64,000 nucleotides of DNA, from contig NZ_CP114013.1 of assembly GCF_028416635.1 (NCBI RefSeq), forward strand, positions 496,001-560,000, written 5' to 3'. The notes beneath the pieces are model-generated. The model was not told the origin of the DNA. It worked only from the letters and a program-made list of their open reading frames with translations, and did no database searches. A program made the translations under genes and the position numbers. The DNA is from Baekduia alba (GTDB taxonomy: Bacteria; Actinomycetota; Thermoleophilia; Solirubrobacterales; Solirubrobacteraceae). The number at the start of each line of letters is the position of its first letter. Positions within the stretch are counted from its first letter, which is position 1. This document shows, in pieces, positions 8,454 through 18,056 of the stretch.

Positions 8454-8927
8454 ATGAACACATCGATCACCCGCCGCGTGATGACGCCGCTCGCGGTGCT
8501 TGGCGCCGTGGTGGGCATCGCCGCCGTGCTCGCGCTCGCGCTGGCCGGCGCCAGCCGCGCGGCGGTCAGCGACGCCCCTTGCGTCGGCAAGCAGCTCATC
8601 AAGATGCCGCTGTCCATCAACGGCAAGCTCGTAGCGAAGACCTATCTCTTCGACGAGGGCAGCCAGCTGTGCGCGGTGACGACGTCCGTCGGAACCGACT
8701 ACTACGGTCAGCGCAAGTACATGGATGTGATCCTGTACCACATCAACGGCCAGAGCGACGACCGTGACGCGGGGTACTTCACCCGCTACGCGGGGCGCGT
8801 GCGCATCAAGGACACCCACACGACGCAGTGCATCCAGGTCTCCGGGAACGTCCAGCTGCGGTCTGGCCCGAACGTGGCGTCCGGCCCCAGCGTCGGCGAC
8901 ACGAGCGACGGCTGCGCGAAGGGTTGA
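8454..8927 (+). CDS. Small secreted protein, paralogue of the protein at 35626
   Basis: 157 residues with a Sec signal peptide (basic start, hydrophobic core, cleavage near ASRAAVSDAPC). The mature part shares with the 35626 protein the pattern AVSDAPC, a LFDEG..LCAVTTSV block, a G..K(Y/F)M strand and a late Cys pair, and both are exactly 157 residues. No known family recognised. It has a strong ribosome site (AAGGAGG) and the same upstream promoter element as the type IV secretion operon, so it is probably an extracellular component or substrate of that system. Confidence 0.85.
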   Translation: MNTSITRRVMTPLAVLGAVVGIAAVLALALAGASRAAVSDAPCVGKQLIKMPLSINGKLVAKTYLFDEGSQLCAVTTSVGTDYYGQRKYMDVILYHINGQSDDRDAGYFTRYAGRVRIKDTHTTQCIQVSGNVQLRSGPNVASGPSVGDTSDGCAKG

Positions 8928-8944
8928 GCCCGCTGGCGGGGACC

Positions 8945-8984
8945 CCGGCCGGGACGTCCGCCTCAGCGCGGAGGTCCTGGCCGG
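8945..8984 (+). terminator. Hairpin after the secreted-protein gene
   Basis: Two 17-base arms (8945-8961 and 8968-8984) pair with two mismatches around a short loop, 18 bases after the stop codon. There is no U-run, so termination efficiency is uncertain. Confidence 0.5.
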
Positions 8985-9027
8985 GCGTCGCGCGACTGCC
9001 GTAGGCGCGGCGTCTGCGTCGACACCG

Positions 9028-9290
9028 CTGACCCGCCGAGAGGTCCTCAAGGCACGGCGGGTCTGGGGGCGATCGGCGTCGGCGCGACGCTCGCTGCGCC
9101 GGCGCTGGCCAAGGGGCGCGGCGGGCTGCACTTCAGCGGCGCCTACACGACGGGCGCCGACCTGCAGGAGACGGCCGTCTACTCGGCGATGAAGGTGGCC
9201 GGGGCGATGGCGCCGGCCAGCCCGAACCGCGCCTCGCTGCGGCCCCGGCCGGCGGCCAACGGGATCGGCGCCATCTCCCACGACCTGTAG
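9028..9290 (+). pseudogene. Decayed Tat-exported protein
   Basis: A Tat-type start (LTRREVLK) is readable from 9028. The frame then shifts by one near 9050, and the following frame gives the hydrophobic Tat helix (TAGLGAIGVGATLAAPALA) and about 50 further residues to a TAG at 9288-9290. No ATG or ribosome site precedes the first part in frame. The product cannot be named, as too little of the mature domain remains. Confidence 0.6.
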
Positions 9291-9291
9291 C

Positions 9292-10752
<1,461 letters not shown>

Positions 10753-10816
10753 ATCAATGGTGATCTCAACCTAGCGCACGCGCGCCGGGGCTTACTGGTC
10801 GCGCGGCGGAAGCGGC

Positions 10817-10936
10817 TCAGCGCGCGTCTTCCGCGTAGATCGCGTGCTCCGCGTCGACGTCTCCGCGTTCGGAGGCTTCCCAGTGCTCCTGGATCCGAGC
10901 CCGGACATCGGCTTCACGATCGGCTTCGCTGCTCAT
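10817..10936 (-). pseudogene. Truncated NTF2/SnoaL-like protein
   Basis: An ATG that overlaps the upstream stop (ATGA) opens 39 residues that look like the start of an NTF2-like polyketide-cyclase/SnoaL protein (VRARIQEHWEASERGDVDAE). They end abruptly at a stop after YAEDAR, where the family normally continues for about 90 residues. I take it as a truncated gene. Confidence 0.5.
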
Positions 10937-11062
10937 CCGGCGACGCCCGCCGCCGCGAGCGCCTCGTCGAGCGTCTGGGTCGAGGCGACCTCGGAGATCG
11001 ACCCCGTGGGCGGCGCGGCGAGCACCTCGCCCAGCCTCGCACATCGAGCCGCGGCCGTGTGA
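10933..11062 (-). pseudogene. C-terminal relic of an unidentified protein upstream of the NTF2-like relic
   Basis: The frame ending LGEVLAAPPTGSISEVA then TLDEALAAAGVAG has protein-like composition and a stop overlapping the NTF2-like ATG, the typical form of a real gene junction. The sequence upstream of about 11062 loses this character. It is probably the tail of a deleted gene; the family is not recognised. Confidence 0.35.
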
Positions 11063-11107
11063 CGGGGCAGCTCGGAGGGCGCGCTGCCCTTACGACGATG
11101 GTGGTGT

Positions 11108-11500
11108 TCATCCGCGCGCGAGTCGGTCAGCACGGGTCGTCGCCCGTGACGCATCGTCCGCAGCGGCGAGTCGCGCCGGCGCGACCGCGGGCTTCGGGCT
11201 CACGAGCCACAGGCCGGTGAACACGGCGCTCACCAAGGTGACCGCGCCCGCCGTGATGAAGCCGGCATCGAGGCCGTGCGCGAAGGACGCGCGGCCGGGT
11301 CGCTGGGTGTGGACGACGGCTCCGAGCGCGGCCACGACAGCGCGGTCCCCGGGATGTCGATCGCCGGTGCGGCGGGGGTTGCGGGACGCGCCGAGGACGC
11401 GCACGCCGACACGCCGCCCAGGAACACGCGCTTGCGCCCGAAGCGGTCGGCGAACACGCCCCCGGTAACCGTGCCGCCAGGCGAAACGACCCGCTTGCCG
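11108..11500 (-). pseudogene. Decayed MFS drug-efflux transporter with large internal deletion
   Basis: Two parts of a major facilitator protein are visible in different frames. Near 11430-11490 is the loop motif GGVFADRFGRKRVFLGG, found between helices 2 and 3. Near 11108-11300 is a C-terminal helix (FITAGAVTLVSAVFTGLWL) with a polar tail. About 300 residues between them are missing. It is divergent from the DUF2867-TetR pair, a position often held by an efflux pump controlled by the TetR. Confidence 0.65.
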
Positions 11501-11518
11501 CGCCCGTCCCGGCGTGCC

Positions 11519-11546
11519 AAGATACATACATGCATGCACGTATCTT
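11519..11546. promoter_or_regulatory. Probable TetR operator (28-bp palindrome)
   Basis: AAGATAC (11519-11525) and GTATCTT (11540-11546) are perfect inverted arms around a central ATGCAT. The site lies between the decayed efflux gene and the DUF2867-TetR pair and includes the proposed DUF2867 start. It is the expected place for autoregulation by the TetR at 12180. Confidence 0.6.
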
Positions 11547-12180
11547 TGATCGGCCGGTCGGGGCGTCCGCGGAAGCCCCGGGCGGTGGGCGGCTGCCCGA
11601 CGCCGCGTATGCGATGGGGCCTTGGCGGATCCGGGACCTGACGCCGGACTTCGGGCTCGAGGACGTGTGGGAGCTGCCGGGGGAGGGCGACAAGGAGGAC
11701 TTCTCGCGGTTGGTGGAGCTGATCTGCGCGACGGATCCGGAGCGCGGTGCCACGGGGCTGCCGCGGCTGTTGTGGGCGTTGCGGTGGAAGCTCGGCGCCC
11801 TGCTGGGCTGGGATGACGAGGACGGTGGGCTGGACGCGCGGGTGCCGAGCCTGCGGGAGCGGTTGCCGGAGGACCTGCGGGACACGGACCCGCCGGCCTT
11901 CGCGACGCTGCCGTTCCGCTCGCTCTACCTCACCGACGACGAGTTCGCGGCGGAGATCGCCAACCGGACGATGCACGGCGTGATGCACCTGGGCTGGGTT
12001 CCGGGGCCGGCGGGCTCGGGCCGGTGCCGTGCGCAGATGACGGTGCTGGTCAAGCCCAACGGGTGGACCGGCAAGGCGTACATGTCGGCGATCCGTCCGG
12101 CACGGCATCTGGTCGTCTACCCGACGATGATGCGCCAGGGCCGAGCGCTGTGGGCAGGGATGGAGAGGACCGCGGCGTGA
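11530..12180 (+). CDS. DUF2867-family protein
   Basis: 216 residues. The body from GPWRIRDLTPDFGLEDVWEL through LRWKLGALLGWD and HLGWVP matches my memory of DUF2867 proteins, whose biochemical role is unknown and which often sit beside TetR regulators. The start is uncertain. ATG 11530 lies inside the palindromic operator with no ribosome site, so the message would be leaderless; ATG 11611 is an alternative but would remove residues that look coding (GRLPDAAYAM). Its stop overlaps the TetR start by one base (TGATG). Confidence 0.8.
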   Translation: MHARIFDRPVGASAEAPGGGRLPDAAYAMGPWRIRDLTPDFGLEDVWELPGEGDKEDFSRLVELICATDPERGATGLPRLLWALRWKLGALLGWDDEDGGLDARVPSLRERLPEDLRDTDPPAFATLPFRSLYLTDDEFAAEIANRTMHGVMHLGWVPGPAGSGRCRAQMTVLVKPNGWTGKAYMSAIRPARHLVVYPTMMRQGRALWAGMERTAA

Positions 12181-12791
12181 TGACGTCGCCGTCGCCCGCG
12201 CCCCGGCGCACCCAGGCCGACCGCCGCGCCCGCTCGCGCGCCGCGCTGCTGGAGGCGACTGCGCGCGGGATCTCGCGCGTCGGCTACGGCCACCTGGTCC
12301 TCGGCGAGGTCGCCGCCGAGGCCGGCTACACGCGTGGCGCGCTGTACCACCAGTTCCGCGACAAGGACGAGCTCGTGCTCGCCACGCTGGAGTGGGTGCG
12401 CGAGACGTGGTTCGCCGAGGTCGGCACCGTGTTCGACGAGGACCTGTCGCCGGTCGCCGCCGTCGCCGAGCTGGCGCGGCGCCACGCGCTCTTCTGCCGG
12501 CGCGACATCGCCGGGGTGATGACGGCGATCCGCGTCGAGTTCGGCGCGCGCGACCATCCCATCCGAGACGCGCTGCGCGCCCAGGAGCACGAGCTGGTCA
12601 GCCGAGTCCGCGCGCTGATCGTCGCCGGCCGCAGGGACGGCACGATCCCGCCGGGGCCGCCGGCGACCGCCCTCGCCGCCGCGACGCTCGCGGCGATCGA
12701 GGCCGCCGTGATCGCGCTGGCCGGCCGGACCGAGGTCGACGTCGACATCGCGCAGCGCATCGCGCTCGGGCTGGTCACCGCGCCACGCTGA
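12180..12791 (+). CDS. TetR-family transcriptional regulator
   Basis: 203 residues with an N-terminal helix-turn-helix (GYGHLVLGEVAAEAGYTRGALYHQFRDKDEL, with the usual LYHQF turn) and a helical ligand domain. It is co-transcribed with the DUF2867 gene and probably autoregulates through the palindrome at 11519. An in-frame GTG three bases upstream (12177) is an alternative start. Confidence 0.92.
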   Translation: MTSPSPAPRRTQADRRARSRAALLEATARGISRVGYGHLVLGEVAAEAGYTRGALYHQFRDKDELVLATLEWVRETWFAEVGTVFDEDLSPVAAVAELARRHALFCRRDIAGVMTAIRVEFGARDHPIRDALRAQEHELVSRVRALIVAGRRDGTIPPGPPATALAAATLAAIEAAVIALAGRTEVDVDIAQRIALGLVTAPR

Positions 12792-12884
12792 CCGACGTCG
12801 GGGGAGGCGGCAGGGCGCGGCGACACCTCCGCGGGTCGGGGCCCGGCGCGAGCGGCCCAGCGCGAGCGACGCTAGGCTCGGCCC

Positions 12885-13148
12885 ATGCCGACCGTGCTCG
12901 GCGTTGCCCAGGGTCGAGCGCGGCGCGGCGCTTGAAGGCCGGTGCGCGGCGGACCGCCGACCTCCTGCCGGTCGGCGCACGGGTCGACGTGCCGGTGCTC
13001 GACGCCGACGGTGGGATGGTCCCCGGGGTTCGTCGTCTCGCGGCACGGCGACGCCCTGACGGCGCTGTGGATCGACGCGCACCCGGCCGCCGAGGGCGCG
13101 ACCTTCGGCGCCGGCGTCGACCCGACGATCGGACTGCCGCTGCCCTGA
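12885..13148 (+). pseudogene. Frameshifted small ORF of unknown family
   Basis: A protein-like sequence can be followed only by changing frame twice: MPTVLGVAQG from 12885, then LKAGARRTADLLPVG and VPVLDADGGMVPG, then FVVSRHGDALTALW to a stop at 13148. The second and third pieces join naturally across a one-base slip near 13024. It may be a decayed gene or contain sequencing errors. The family is not recognised. The rest of the 12792-13204 interval shows nothing else I can support. Confidence 0.4.
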
Positions 13149-13204
13149 GCGGAGGCGGGGCATTAACCTCCTGGCCGGGGAGGCGCATTCGACAGGAGGA
13201 ACCC

Positions 13205-13564
13205 ATGGAGGACAAGGTCAACCTCGCCGCGAAGCTCGCGAGCTTCGACGGGCACTTCAGCCCGAAGGTCGTCGGCGAGCTCAACGACTACAAGATCGCG
13301 GTGGTCAAGGCCAAGGGCGAGTTCGTGTGGCACTCGCACCCCGACACCGACGACTTCTTCCTGGTCGTCGCGGGACGGCTCACGATCCAGCTCCGGGACC
13401 GCGACGTCGAGCTGGGTCCGGGAGAGCTGTTCGTGGTCCCGCGCGGGGTCGAGCACTGCCCGAAGGCCGACGAGGAGGCCCATGTCCTCCTCATCGAGCC
13501 GCTGGGCACGCCGAACACCGGGGACGCAGGGGGCGACCTCACCGCGAGCGAAGAGCGGATCTAG
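13205..13564 (+). CDS. Single-domain cupin protein
   Basis: 119 residues with a compact cupin fold: FVWHSHPDTDDFFLVVAG (His, His, Asp/Glu metal ligands), then LGPGELFVVPRGVEHCP with the second-motif His. This pattern resembles the mannose-6-phosphate isomerase-like cupins that bind a metal without a known reaction. A good ribosome site (ACAGGAGGA) lies six bases before the ATG. Expressed alone. Confidence 0.9.
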   Translation: MEDKVNLAAKLASFDGHFSPKVVGELNDYKIAVVKAKGEFVWHSHPDTDDFFLVVAGRLTIQLRDRDVELGPGELFVVPRGVEHCPKADEEAHVLLIEPLGTPNTGDAGGDLTASEERI

Positions 13565-13611
13565 CCCGTCTTGCACCGGTGGCGGCGCCGGTGGTCCGGA
13601 ATGGGATGCCT

Positions 13612-13647
13612 CCCAATGTGCATGTATTGGGAAGATGCATGTATTGG
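13612..13647 (+). promoter_or_regulatory. Tandem operator-like repeats upstream of the Tat protein
   Basis: TGCATGTATTGG occurs twice (13619-13630 and 13636-13647), 17 bases apart, and the first copy is half of an inverted repeat CCCAAT...ATTGGG (13612-13631). The core GCATGTAT also occurs, on the opposite strand, in the TetR palindrome at 11519, so the same TetR could act here. This is inferred from sequence likeness only. Confidence 0.4.
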
Positions 13648-13710
13648 AGCCCGCAGTATGATCGGCGCGCCCGAGATCAGGACGGGCAGCCATCGACCAC
13701 GGGAGTCGCC

Positions 13711-15093
13711 ATGCATCGCCATCAGGGGCCGCCGCCGGCGGACGTCACCGCCGACACCGAGCGGGGCTCGCTGTCCCGCCGCCGAGCCCTCTTGGCCGGC
13801 GCCGTGGGCGCGGTCGGGATCGGTGCGGCGGCCGGGCCGCTCGCGTTCGCCGACCGCGCCTCGGCGGCCGGCGCCGGCGACGATCCCTACAGCGTCGACG
13901 TGATCAGCAAGGGGGCCGACCCGACCGGGAAGACCCCCAGCGACGCGGCGTTCCGGGCGGCCGCGGCCGACGTGCTCGCCTCGTTCCAACCGGGGCCGAT
14001 CTCCGGGGCGATCCCCAAGCGGGTCATCGTGATCCCGCCCGGCAACTACCTGCTGACCCAACCGGACTCGCTCCTGCCCAACGTCGACGGGTCGACCAGC
14101 GGCGGCATCGTGGACGGGATCGCCATCACCGGCTACGGCAAGCGGCTGTCGCGCATCACCTACTCGCCGTCGGCGAACGACACGACGCTCTGGACGAACA
14201 ACCAGCGGTACAAGAACATCCGGATCTCGGGGTTGACCTTCACGAGCACGAACGCGACGTCGAGCTTCAACTACGCGTACTCGTCGGCGGCCGTGGGCGT
14301 GCAGGACACCTGGTACACGGACGTGGAGTGGCGTGGGGCGTGGACGCGCGCCATCGGCCTCGACGGGCCGAACCCGTCGTCGAACCTGAACAGCGAGATG
14401 GGCTGGGACCACTGCCAGGTCGGTGGGTCCTACAGCGACGCGTTCCTGGTGGTGGGCATGACGCCCGGGGTCTCCCAGCAGGACCAGTTCCTCAACTACT
14501 GGTTCCGGGACTGCAAGGTGGAGTTCTCCTCCGGCGTGTTCGTGAAGAACAAGCGCGGTGGGTCCATGAACTTCACCGGGGGCTCCTACATCATCACCGA
14601 CACCCAGTCGACCAGCACGTTCTTCCAGCTCACCGCCGACGCGCCGAGCCGCAACGACTCGGCGATGCGGCTGTACGCCCAAGGCATCCGGTTCGAGATC
14701 CGCGCCGACACCCACAAGGTGATCGACTCCAACTGGTACAAGGGGACGATCACGTTCGTGTCCTGCGACGACACGTCGCAGTCCTTCCGGGACTGGGCGG
14801 CGGGTGCGCTCAGCCATCAGTACGCGTTCACCCTGAGCGGGTCCCGGGGTCCGATGGTGCGCTACGTCGACTGCGCGCTGATGGGCTACCACCACATCGT
14901 GACCGCGGCCACCGCGATGACCGCGGGCAAGGTGCTGTACGACGGCTGTCGGCTCTTCAACCAGTCCGCCGGCACCGGCGACTCCGGGTTCCTGCGCTGG
15001 GAGGAGCAGGGCGTCTCGCACGCGACCCCGCGCTACGAGTTCCGGGACTGCCTCGGCGGCGCGGTGTACCTGCCCGACGACAAGGCCGGCTGA
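13711..15093 (+). CDS. Tat-exported parallel beta-helix protein (pectate-lyase-like)
   Basis: 460 residues. The N-terminus has a twin-arginine signal (SRRRALLAGAVGAVG, then an Ala-rich helix and a cleavage site near RASAAG). The mature part opens like fold-3 pectate lyase/glycoside hydrolase 28 proteins (VDVISKGADPTGKTPSDAAF) and continues in short aromatic- and Asn-rich repeats typical of right-handed beta-helices. Probably an extracellular polysaccharide-active or binding protein; catalytic residues cannot be assigned. Its last 61 bases overlap the convergent gene. Confidence 0.8.
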   Translation: MHRHQGPPPADVTADTERGSLSRRRALLAGAVGAVGIGAAAGPLAFADRASAAGAGDDPYSVDVISKGADPTGKTPSDAAFRAAAADVLASFQPGPISGAIPKRVIVIPPGNYLLTQPDSLLPNVDGSTSGGIVDGIAITGYGKRLSRITYSPSANDTTLWTNNQRYKNIRISGLTFTSTNATSSFNYAYSSAAVGVQDTWYTDVEWRGAWTRAIGLDGPNPSSNLNSEMGWDHCQVGGSYSDAFLVVGMTPGVSQQDQFLNYWFRDCKVEFSSGVFVKNKRGGSMNFTGGSYIITDTQSTSTFFQLTADAPSRNDSAMRLYAQGIRFEIRADTHKVIDSNWYKGTITFVSCDDTSQSFRDWAAGALSHQYAFTLSGSRGPMVRYVDCALMGYHHIVTAATAMTAGKVLYDGCRLFNQSAGTGDSGFLRWEEQGVSHATPRYEFRDCLGGAVYLPDDKAG

Positions 15094-15686
15094 GGCCGAG
15101 CCGGGAAGCGCGCCCGGACGTCGTCGATGCACCGATCGCGGCTGGTCGGGCCGCCGAAGCGGCGCCGGTCGTAGGAGGTGAACGGCAGCTCGAGCGCGTC
15201 GAGCTCGTCGACGGCCGCGTGGAGCTCCGTGCTCCACTCCGGGTCGTGCGCGCTGGGGGCGAGCTGCAGGCGATCGATGGTGGCCATCAGCTCGTCCTTG
15301 CGGCGGATCGTCGCCGGTGTGACCTGGCGCAGGCAGGCGAAGTACCGGCCGCCGAGATAGGACTGCCACTCCGCGACGGCCTCGGCGGCGTCGGCGAACC
15401 GCGCGCCGAACGCGGCGGGCAGCCGCTCGATGCCGCCGGCCTCGGTCGCAAGGGCGAGCAGACCCGGCGCGGCCATCAGCTCGCCGTCGGAGCGCATGTA
15501 GGTCGGCAGGGGCAGCGCGCCGGCGAGCATGAGGCCGGGCAGCTGGTCCGGCGTCAGGCCGAGGCCGGCCACGGCGGCGACCGGGACGAAGTGCTGGTTG
15601 ATGTACGCGTCGTCGCCAGCGGTGATGTCGTGCCGGCCGTTGAGCGCGAGGTAGCGCTCGCGCAGGGCGTCGGTGAGGCGGCTCAT
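15033..15686 (-). CDS. Uncharacterised protein resembling DUF6058
   Basis: 217 residues, soluble. The features YINQHFVPV, LPLPTYMRSDGELMA and WQSYLGGRYFACL resemble the DUF6058 family seen near natural-product genes in actinobacteria, but I am not certain of the assignment. The start is at the second Met (MSRLTDALRER), because the upstream extension has the composition of noncoding sequence. It converges on the Tat protein gene with a 61-base overlap. Confidence 0.65.
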   Translation of the reverse strand: MSRLTDALRERYLALNGRHDITAGDDAYINQHFVPVAAVAGLGLTPDQLPGLMLAGALPLPTYMRSDGELMAAPGLLALATEAGGIERLPAAFGARFADAAEAVAEWQSYLGGRYFACLRQVTPATIRRKDELMATIDRLQLAPSAHDPEWSTELHAAVDELDALELPFTSYDRRRFGGPTSRDRCIDDVRARFPARPQPALSSGRYTAPPRQSRNS

Positions 15687-15827
15687 GGTGGCAGCGTAGG
15701 TGCACGATGGTCCGGTGCCGGCCGAACCGTCGGGAAAGTCACTCGCGCGCGCGAGGCTTCGTTGGAACGCGCGCGCCTGCGTCCACGCTTCGTCGATTCG
15801 GGCCGCCGGCAACCGACGAAGGGCGAT

Positions 15828-15899
15828 TTGGAGGCTCGGCCGCCGCGCGCGTAGGGTCTGGCGCGCACTCTCTTTTCTTCTCTCTCTTCTCTCCTCGGG
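15828..15899 (+). promoter_or_regulatory. Operon A promoter and pyrimidine-rich leader
   Basis: TTGGAG (15828-15833), 18 bases, TAGGGT (15852-15857) form a plausible housekeeping promoter. They are followed by TGGCGCGC and a run of C/T from 15868 to 15897. The same arrangement (TTGGCG, 17 bases, TACCGT, TGGCGCGC, long C/T run) stands at 59333 before operon B. The remainder of the 291-base gap 15687-15977 shows no gene. Confidence 0.55.
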
Positions 15900-15977
15900 A
15901 TCGCACCGCCTCAGCGCGCTGCTCCCTCAGCATCTCCCAGGCAGGAAGTCTGGGTTGGCACAAGTGGAAGGATCCAC

Positions 15978-16730
15978 ATGGACGCCATTCACATGAAATT
16001 CGGGGCCCCGCCGAAAGTTGCGCTGCTCAGCGCCCAGCGGGTCCCGCTTCAGCCCGATCAGGTCGGCGAGGTGTTCGGCGCGTCCTACCTCCGGCTCATG
16101 GAGGACTACGGCCTCCGTCCCGTCCTGGTCCCGACGTTGCTCCCGCGCTTCATAGAGGACTATGTCGCGGAGGTCGACGGCGCCGTCATCGCTGGCGTGG
16201 AGTGGGGTGGCCCCGACCCGTCGCCCGCCCGCTGGGGCGAGCGCTACGGCGCCCAGGCGCATGTCGACGAGAAGACCGAGAACTACATCGGCACCTTCGC
16301 GACAGCCATGCTCGCGAGCAACCGGCCGGTCCTCGGCATCAGTTACGGCGCCGAGGTCCTGGCCTCGCTGTTCGGCAGCACCCTCGAATCGACCACGGGT
16401 CACGCGCCCGTTGATCAGCCGGGGCTCGTCCGGACGTACATCCAGCCGGCGCAGTCGGCCAGGTACTACGACGGCGCCGGCCTGCCGGTTCGCTGCATGC
16501 ACGGCTGGGCCATCAAGCACCTCGGCCTGCAACTGGCCGCCGAGGCCGTGAGCGTGCCGACGAGCTCCTCACCACAGGTGATCGAGGCCTTCCGGCTCAA
16601 CCACTCGGTCGCACGCCTGCTCGGGGTGAACTACCACCCCGACCGTCCCGACCCTGAGTCGGGTCTGCACGGCGATCCGTTCGTCGCGCAGTTCGCCGAG
16701 TGGTGCCGCGACGCCGCTCGCATCTCCTAG
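15978..16730 (+). CDS. Class I glutamine amidotransferase-like protein (PuuD/peptidase C26 type) with Cys replaced by Ser
   Basis: 250 residues with the fold landmarks of gamma-glutamyl-GABA hydrolase: a substrate loop with IAGVEWGGPDP, the nucleophile elbow and the late His motif. The elbow, normally GICRG, reads GISYG, so the catalytic Cys is Ser122; the late motif VQWHPE reads VNYHPD, keeping His220. It is therefore unlikely to be a normal thiol hydrolase and may be a binding or regulatory protein. First gene of operon A; GGAAGGA ribosome site. An in-frame Met at position 6 is possible. Confidence 0.8.
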   Translation: MDAIHMKFGAPPKVALLSAQRVPLQPDQVGEVFGASYLRLMEDYGLRPVLVPTLLPRFIEDYVAEVDGAVIAGVEWGGPDPSPARWGERYGAQAHVDEKTENYIGTFATAMLASNRPVLGISYGAEVLASLFGSTLESTTGHAPVDQPGLVRTYIQPAQSARYYDGAGLPVRCMHGWAIKHLGLQLAAEAVSVPTSSSPQVIEAFRLNHSVARLLGVNYHPDRPDPESGLHGDPFVAQFAEWCRDAARIS

Positions 16731-16742
16731 CACCCACGCTCC

Positions 16743-16770
16743 GGTCCGCCGCCCCCTCGGGCGGCGGACC
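16743..16770 (+). terminator. Perfect 12-bp intercistronic hairpin
   Basis: GGTCCGCCGCCC (16743-16754) pairs completely with 16759-16770 around a four-base loop, just after the amidotransferase-like stop. No U-run follows, so it may act as an mRNA-stabilising or attenuating structure rather than a full terminator. Confidence 0.6.
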
Positions 16771-16817
16771 TGCGGTCGTCCATCCGTTCCTCTTTGGTCT
16801 CCATGGAAGGAGCCACC

Positions 16818-17786
16818 ATGCATCACCGTCTCCTCACGGCGACGCGCCTCGGCGTCGCCGTGCTGCCGATCCTCGGCGCCGTCGCCTGGATCGCGTTCGA
16901 CCCGTTCGTGCTCGACTACCCCGGTGTCCTGCTCATGGTCGCGCTCGTCTGCGGCTACCTGGCGTCCGCTCCGTTCGCCGGCCGGACCTGGTTCCTCGGC
17001 GCGGTCGGGGTCGTCCTGGTCGGGCTCCTCGGCGTCGGCTGGCTAGCCGAAGCCGGTTGGCTGCCTGCCGTCCCCGCCGTCCTGGAAGGCCACCCGGCCG
17101 TCGCGCTGACGGCGGCGGTCACGTTCCTCGGGGTTCTCGGCGCCTTCGTCGGGGACATCTTCGTGGAGGCGCTGCCGCGACCGTCGGCCGTCAAACCGGC
17201 GCTCGTCACGAGTCGGCCCGGAGCCTGGCCCTTCACGTTCTTGGCGGCCTTGGCGGCGGGGATCCTCGTCCGCTCCCCCGACATGGCGTGGGCGGTGCTC
17301 GACGGCGCCCTGTTCGTCGCCGGCGTCGCGGTCACGGCTGTCTTCCTCGTCCATGCCGGTCGGCGGCGCCCGATGGTGCTCACGGCCGTCGTCTCCGACC
17401 ATGCTGGTCGTCGGCTCCCGATGGTGCCCGCGGTGCTCGCGGCGTTCGCGCTTCTGTCGGTCGTCGCGCTGGTGGAACCGCACGTCGCGCGGATGTTCAC
17501 CATGGGCGTCCTGGTCGCCGTCCTCGAGTACGGCATCGCGGTCGCGCGCCGGCAGGTCATCCGGAATGACGTCCTGGGTCTGCTCGGCGCGCTCGTCGCC
17601 CTGGCGCTCGAAGCAGCGGCGTTGTCCATCATCACCGCCGCCGCTCTGATGCCGCACCTCGCCTGGGCCCACAGCGCCTGGGCGTTCCCCGTCGAAGCGG
17701 TGTGCGGCGCCTGGCTGATCGGCCAGACGAGCGTTGCGCTTGCGCTGACGCCGGCGCTTCGCCGGCGTGAAACGCCCCTGCTCTAG
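16818..17786 (+). CDS. Polytopic membrane protein of unknown function
   Basis: 322 residues, with about ten hydrophobic segments spread over the whole length and short loops. The only long polar stretch is around residues 185-205, where a near-duplicated segment occurs (HAGRRRPMV, then HAGRRLPMV). I recognise no family. The ATG is chosen for the GGAAGGA site ten bases upstream. It lies between two hairpins in operon A. Confidence 0.75.
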   Translation: MHHRLLTATRLGVAVLPILGAVAWIAFDPFVLDYPGVLLMVALVCGYLASAPFAGRTWFLGAVGVVLVGLLGVGWLAEAGWLPAVPAVLEGHPAVALTAAVTFLGVLGAFVGDIFVEALPRPSAVKPALVTSRPGAWPFTFLAALAAGILVRSPDMAWAVLDGALFVAGVAVTAVFLVHAGRRRPMVLTAVVSDHAGRRLPMVPAVLAAFALLSVVALVEPHVARMFTMGVLVAVLEYGIAVARRQVIRNDVLGLLGALVALALEAAALSIITAAALMPHLAWAHSAWAFPVEAVCGAWLIGQTSVALALTPALRRRETPLL

Positions 17787-17816
17787 ATCGCGGGCGCCCG
17801 CTGCTCCACCGCCGAG

Positions 17817-18014
17817 CGGCCTCCACTGAAAGGGAGGCCGAGGCAGCCACCGTCGCGACACAGGTCGCTCGGGCTTCATCGCCCACGGTGGTACGCACCG
17901 CCGGGCCACGCCCCGGAGGCCGAGTGGCATCAGCACCACTTCGTCACTCGGACGCCGCTCGCCGTCAGCACCCCGACGAGCGCGAGTCGCGTCGGAGGCC
18001 AACCGGTCTCCGAC
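17817..18014 (+). promoter_or_regulatory. Two hairpins in the 270-base gap before the GH13-like gene
   Basis: CGGCCTCC (17817-17824) pairs perfectly with 17833-17840, and GTCGGAG (17991-17997) with 18008-18014. No gene was found in 17787-18056. The structures continue the pattern of stem-loops between all operon A genes. Confidence 0.45.
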
Positions 18015-18056
18015 GACTTCGGTCCTACATGCCGAATCACAGAAGGAGCAACCACG

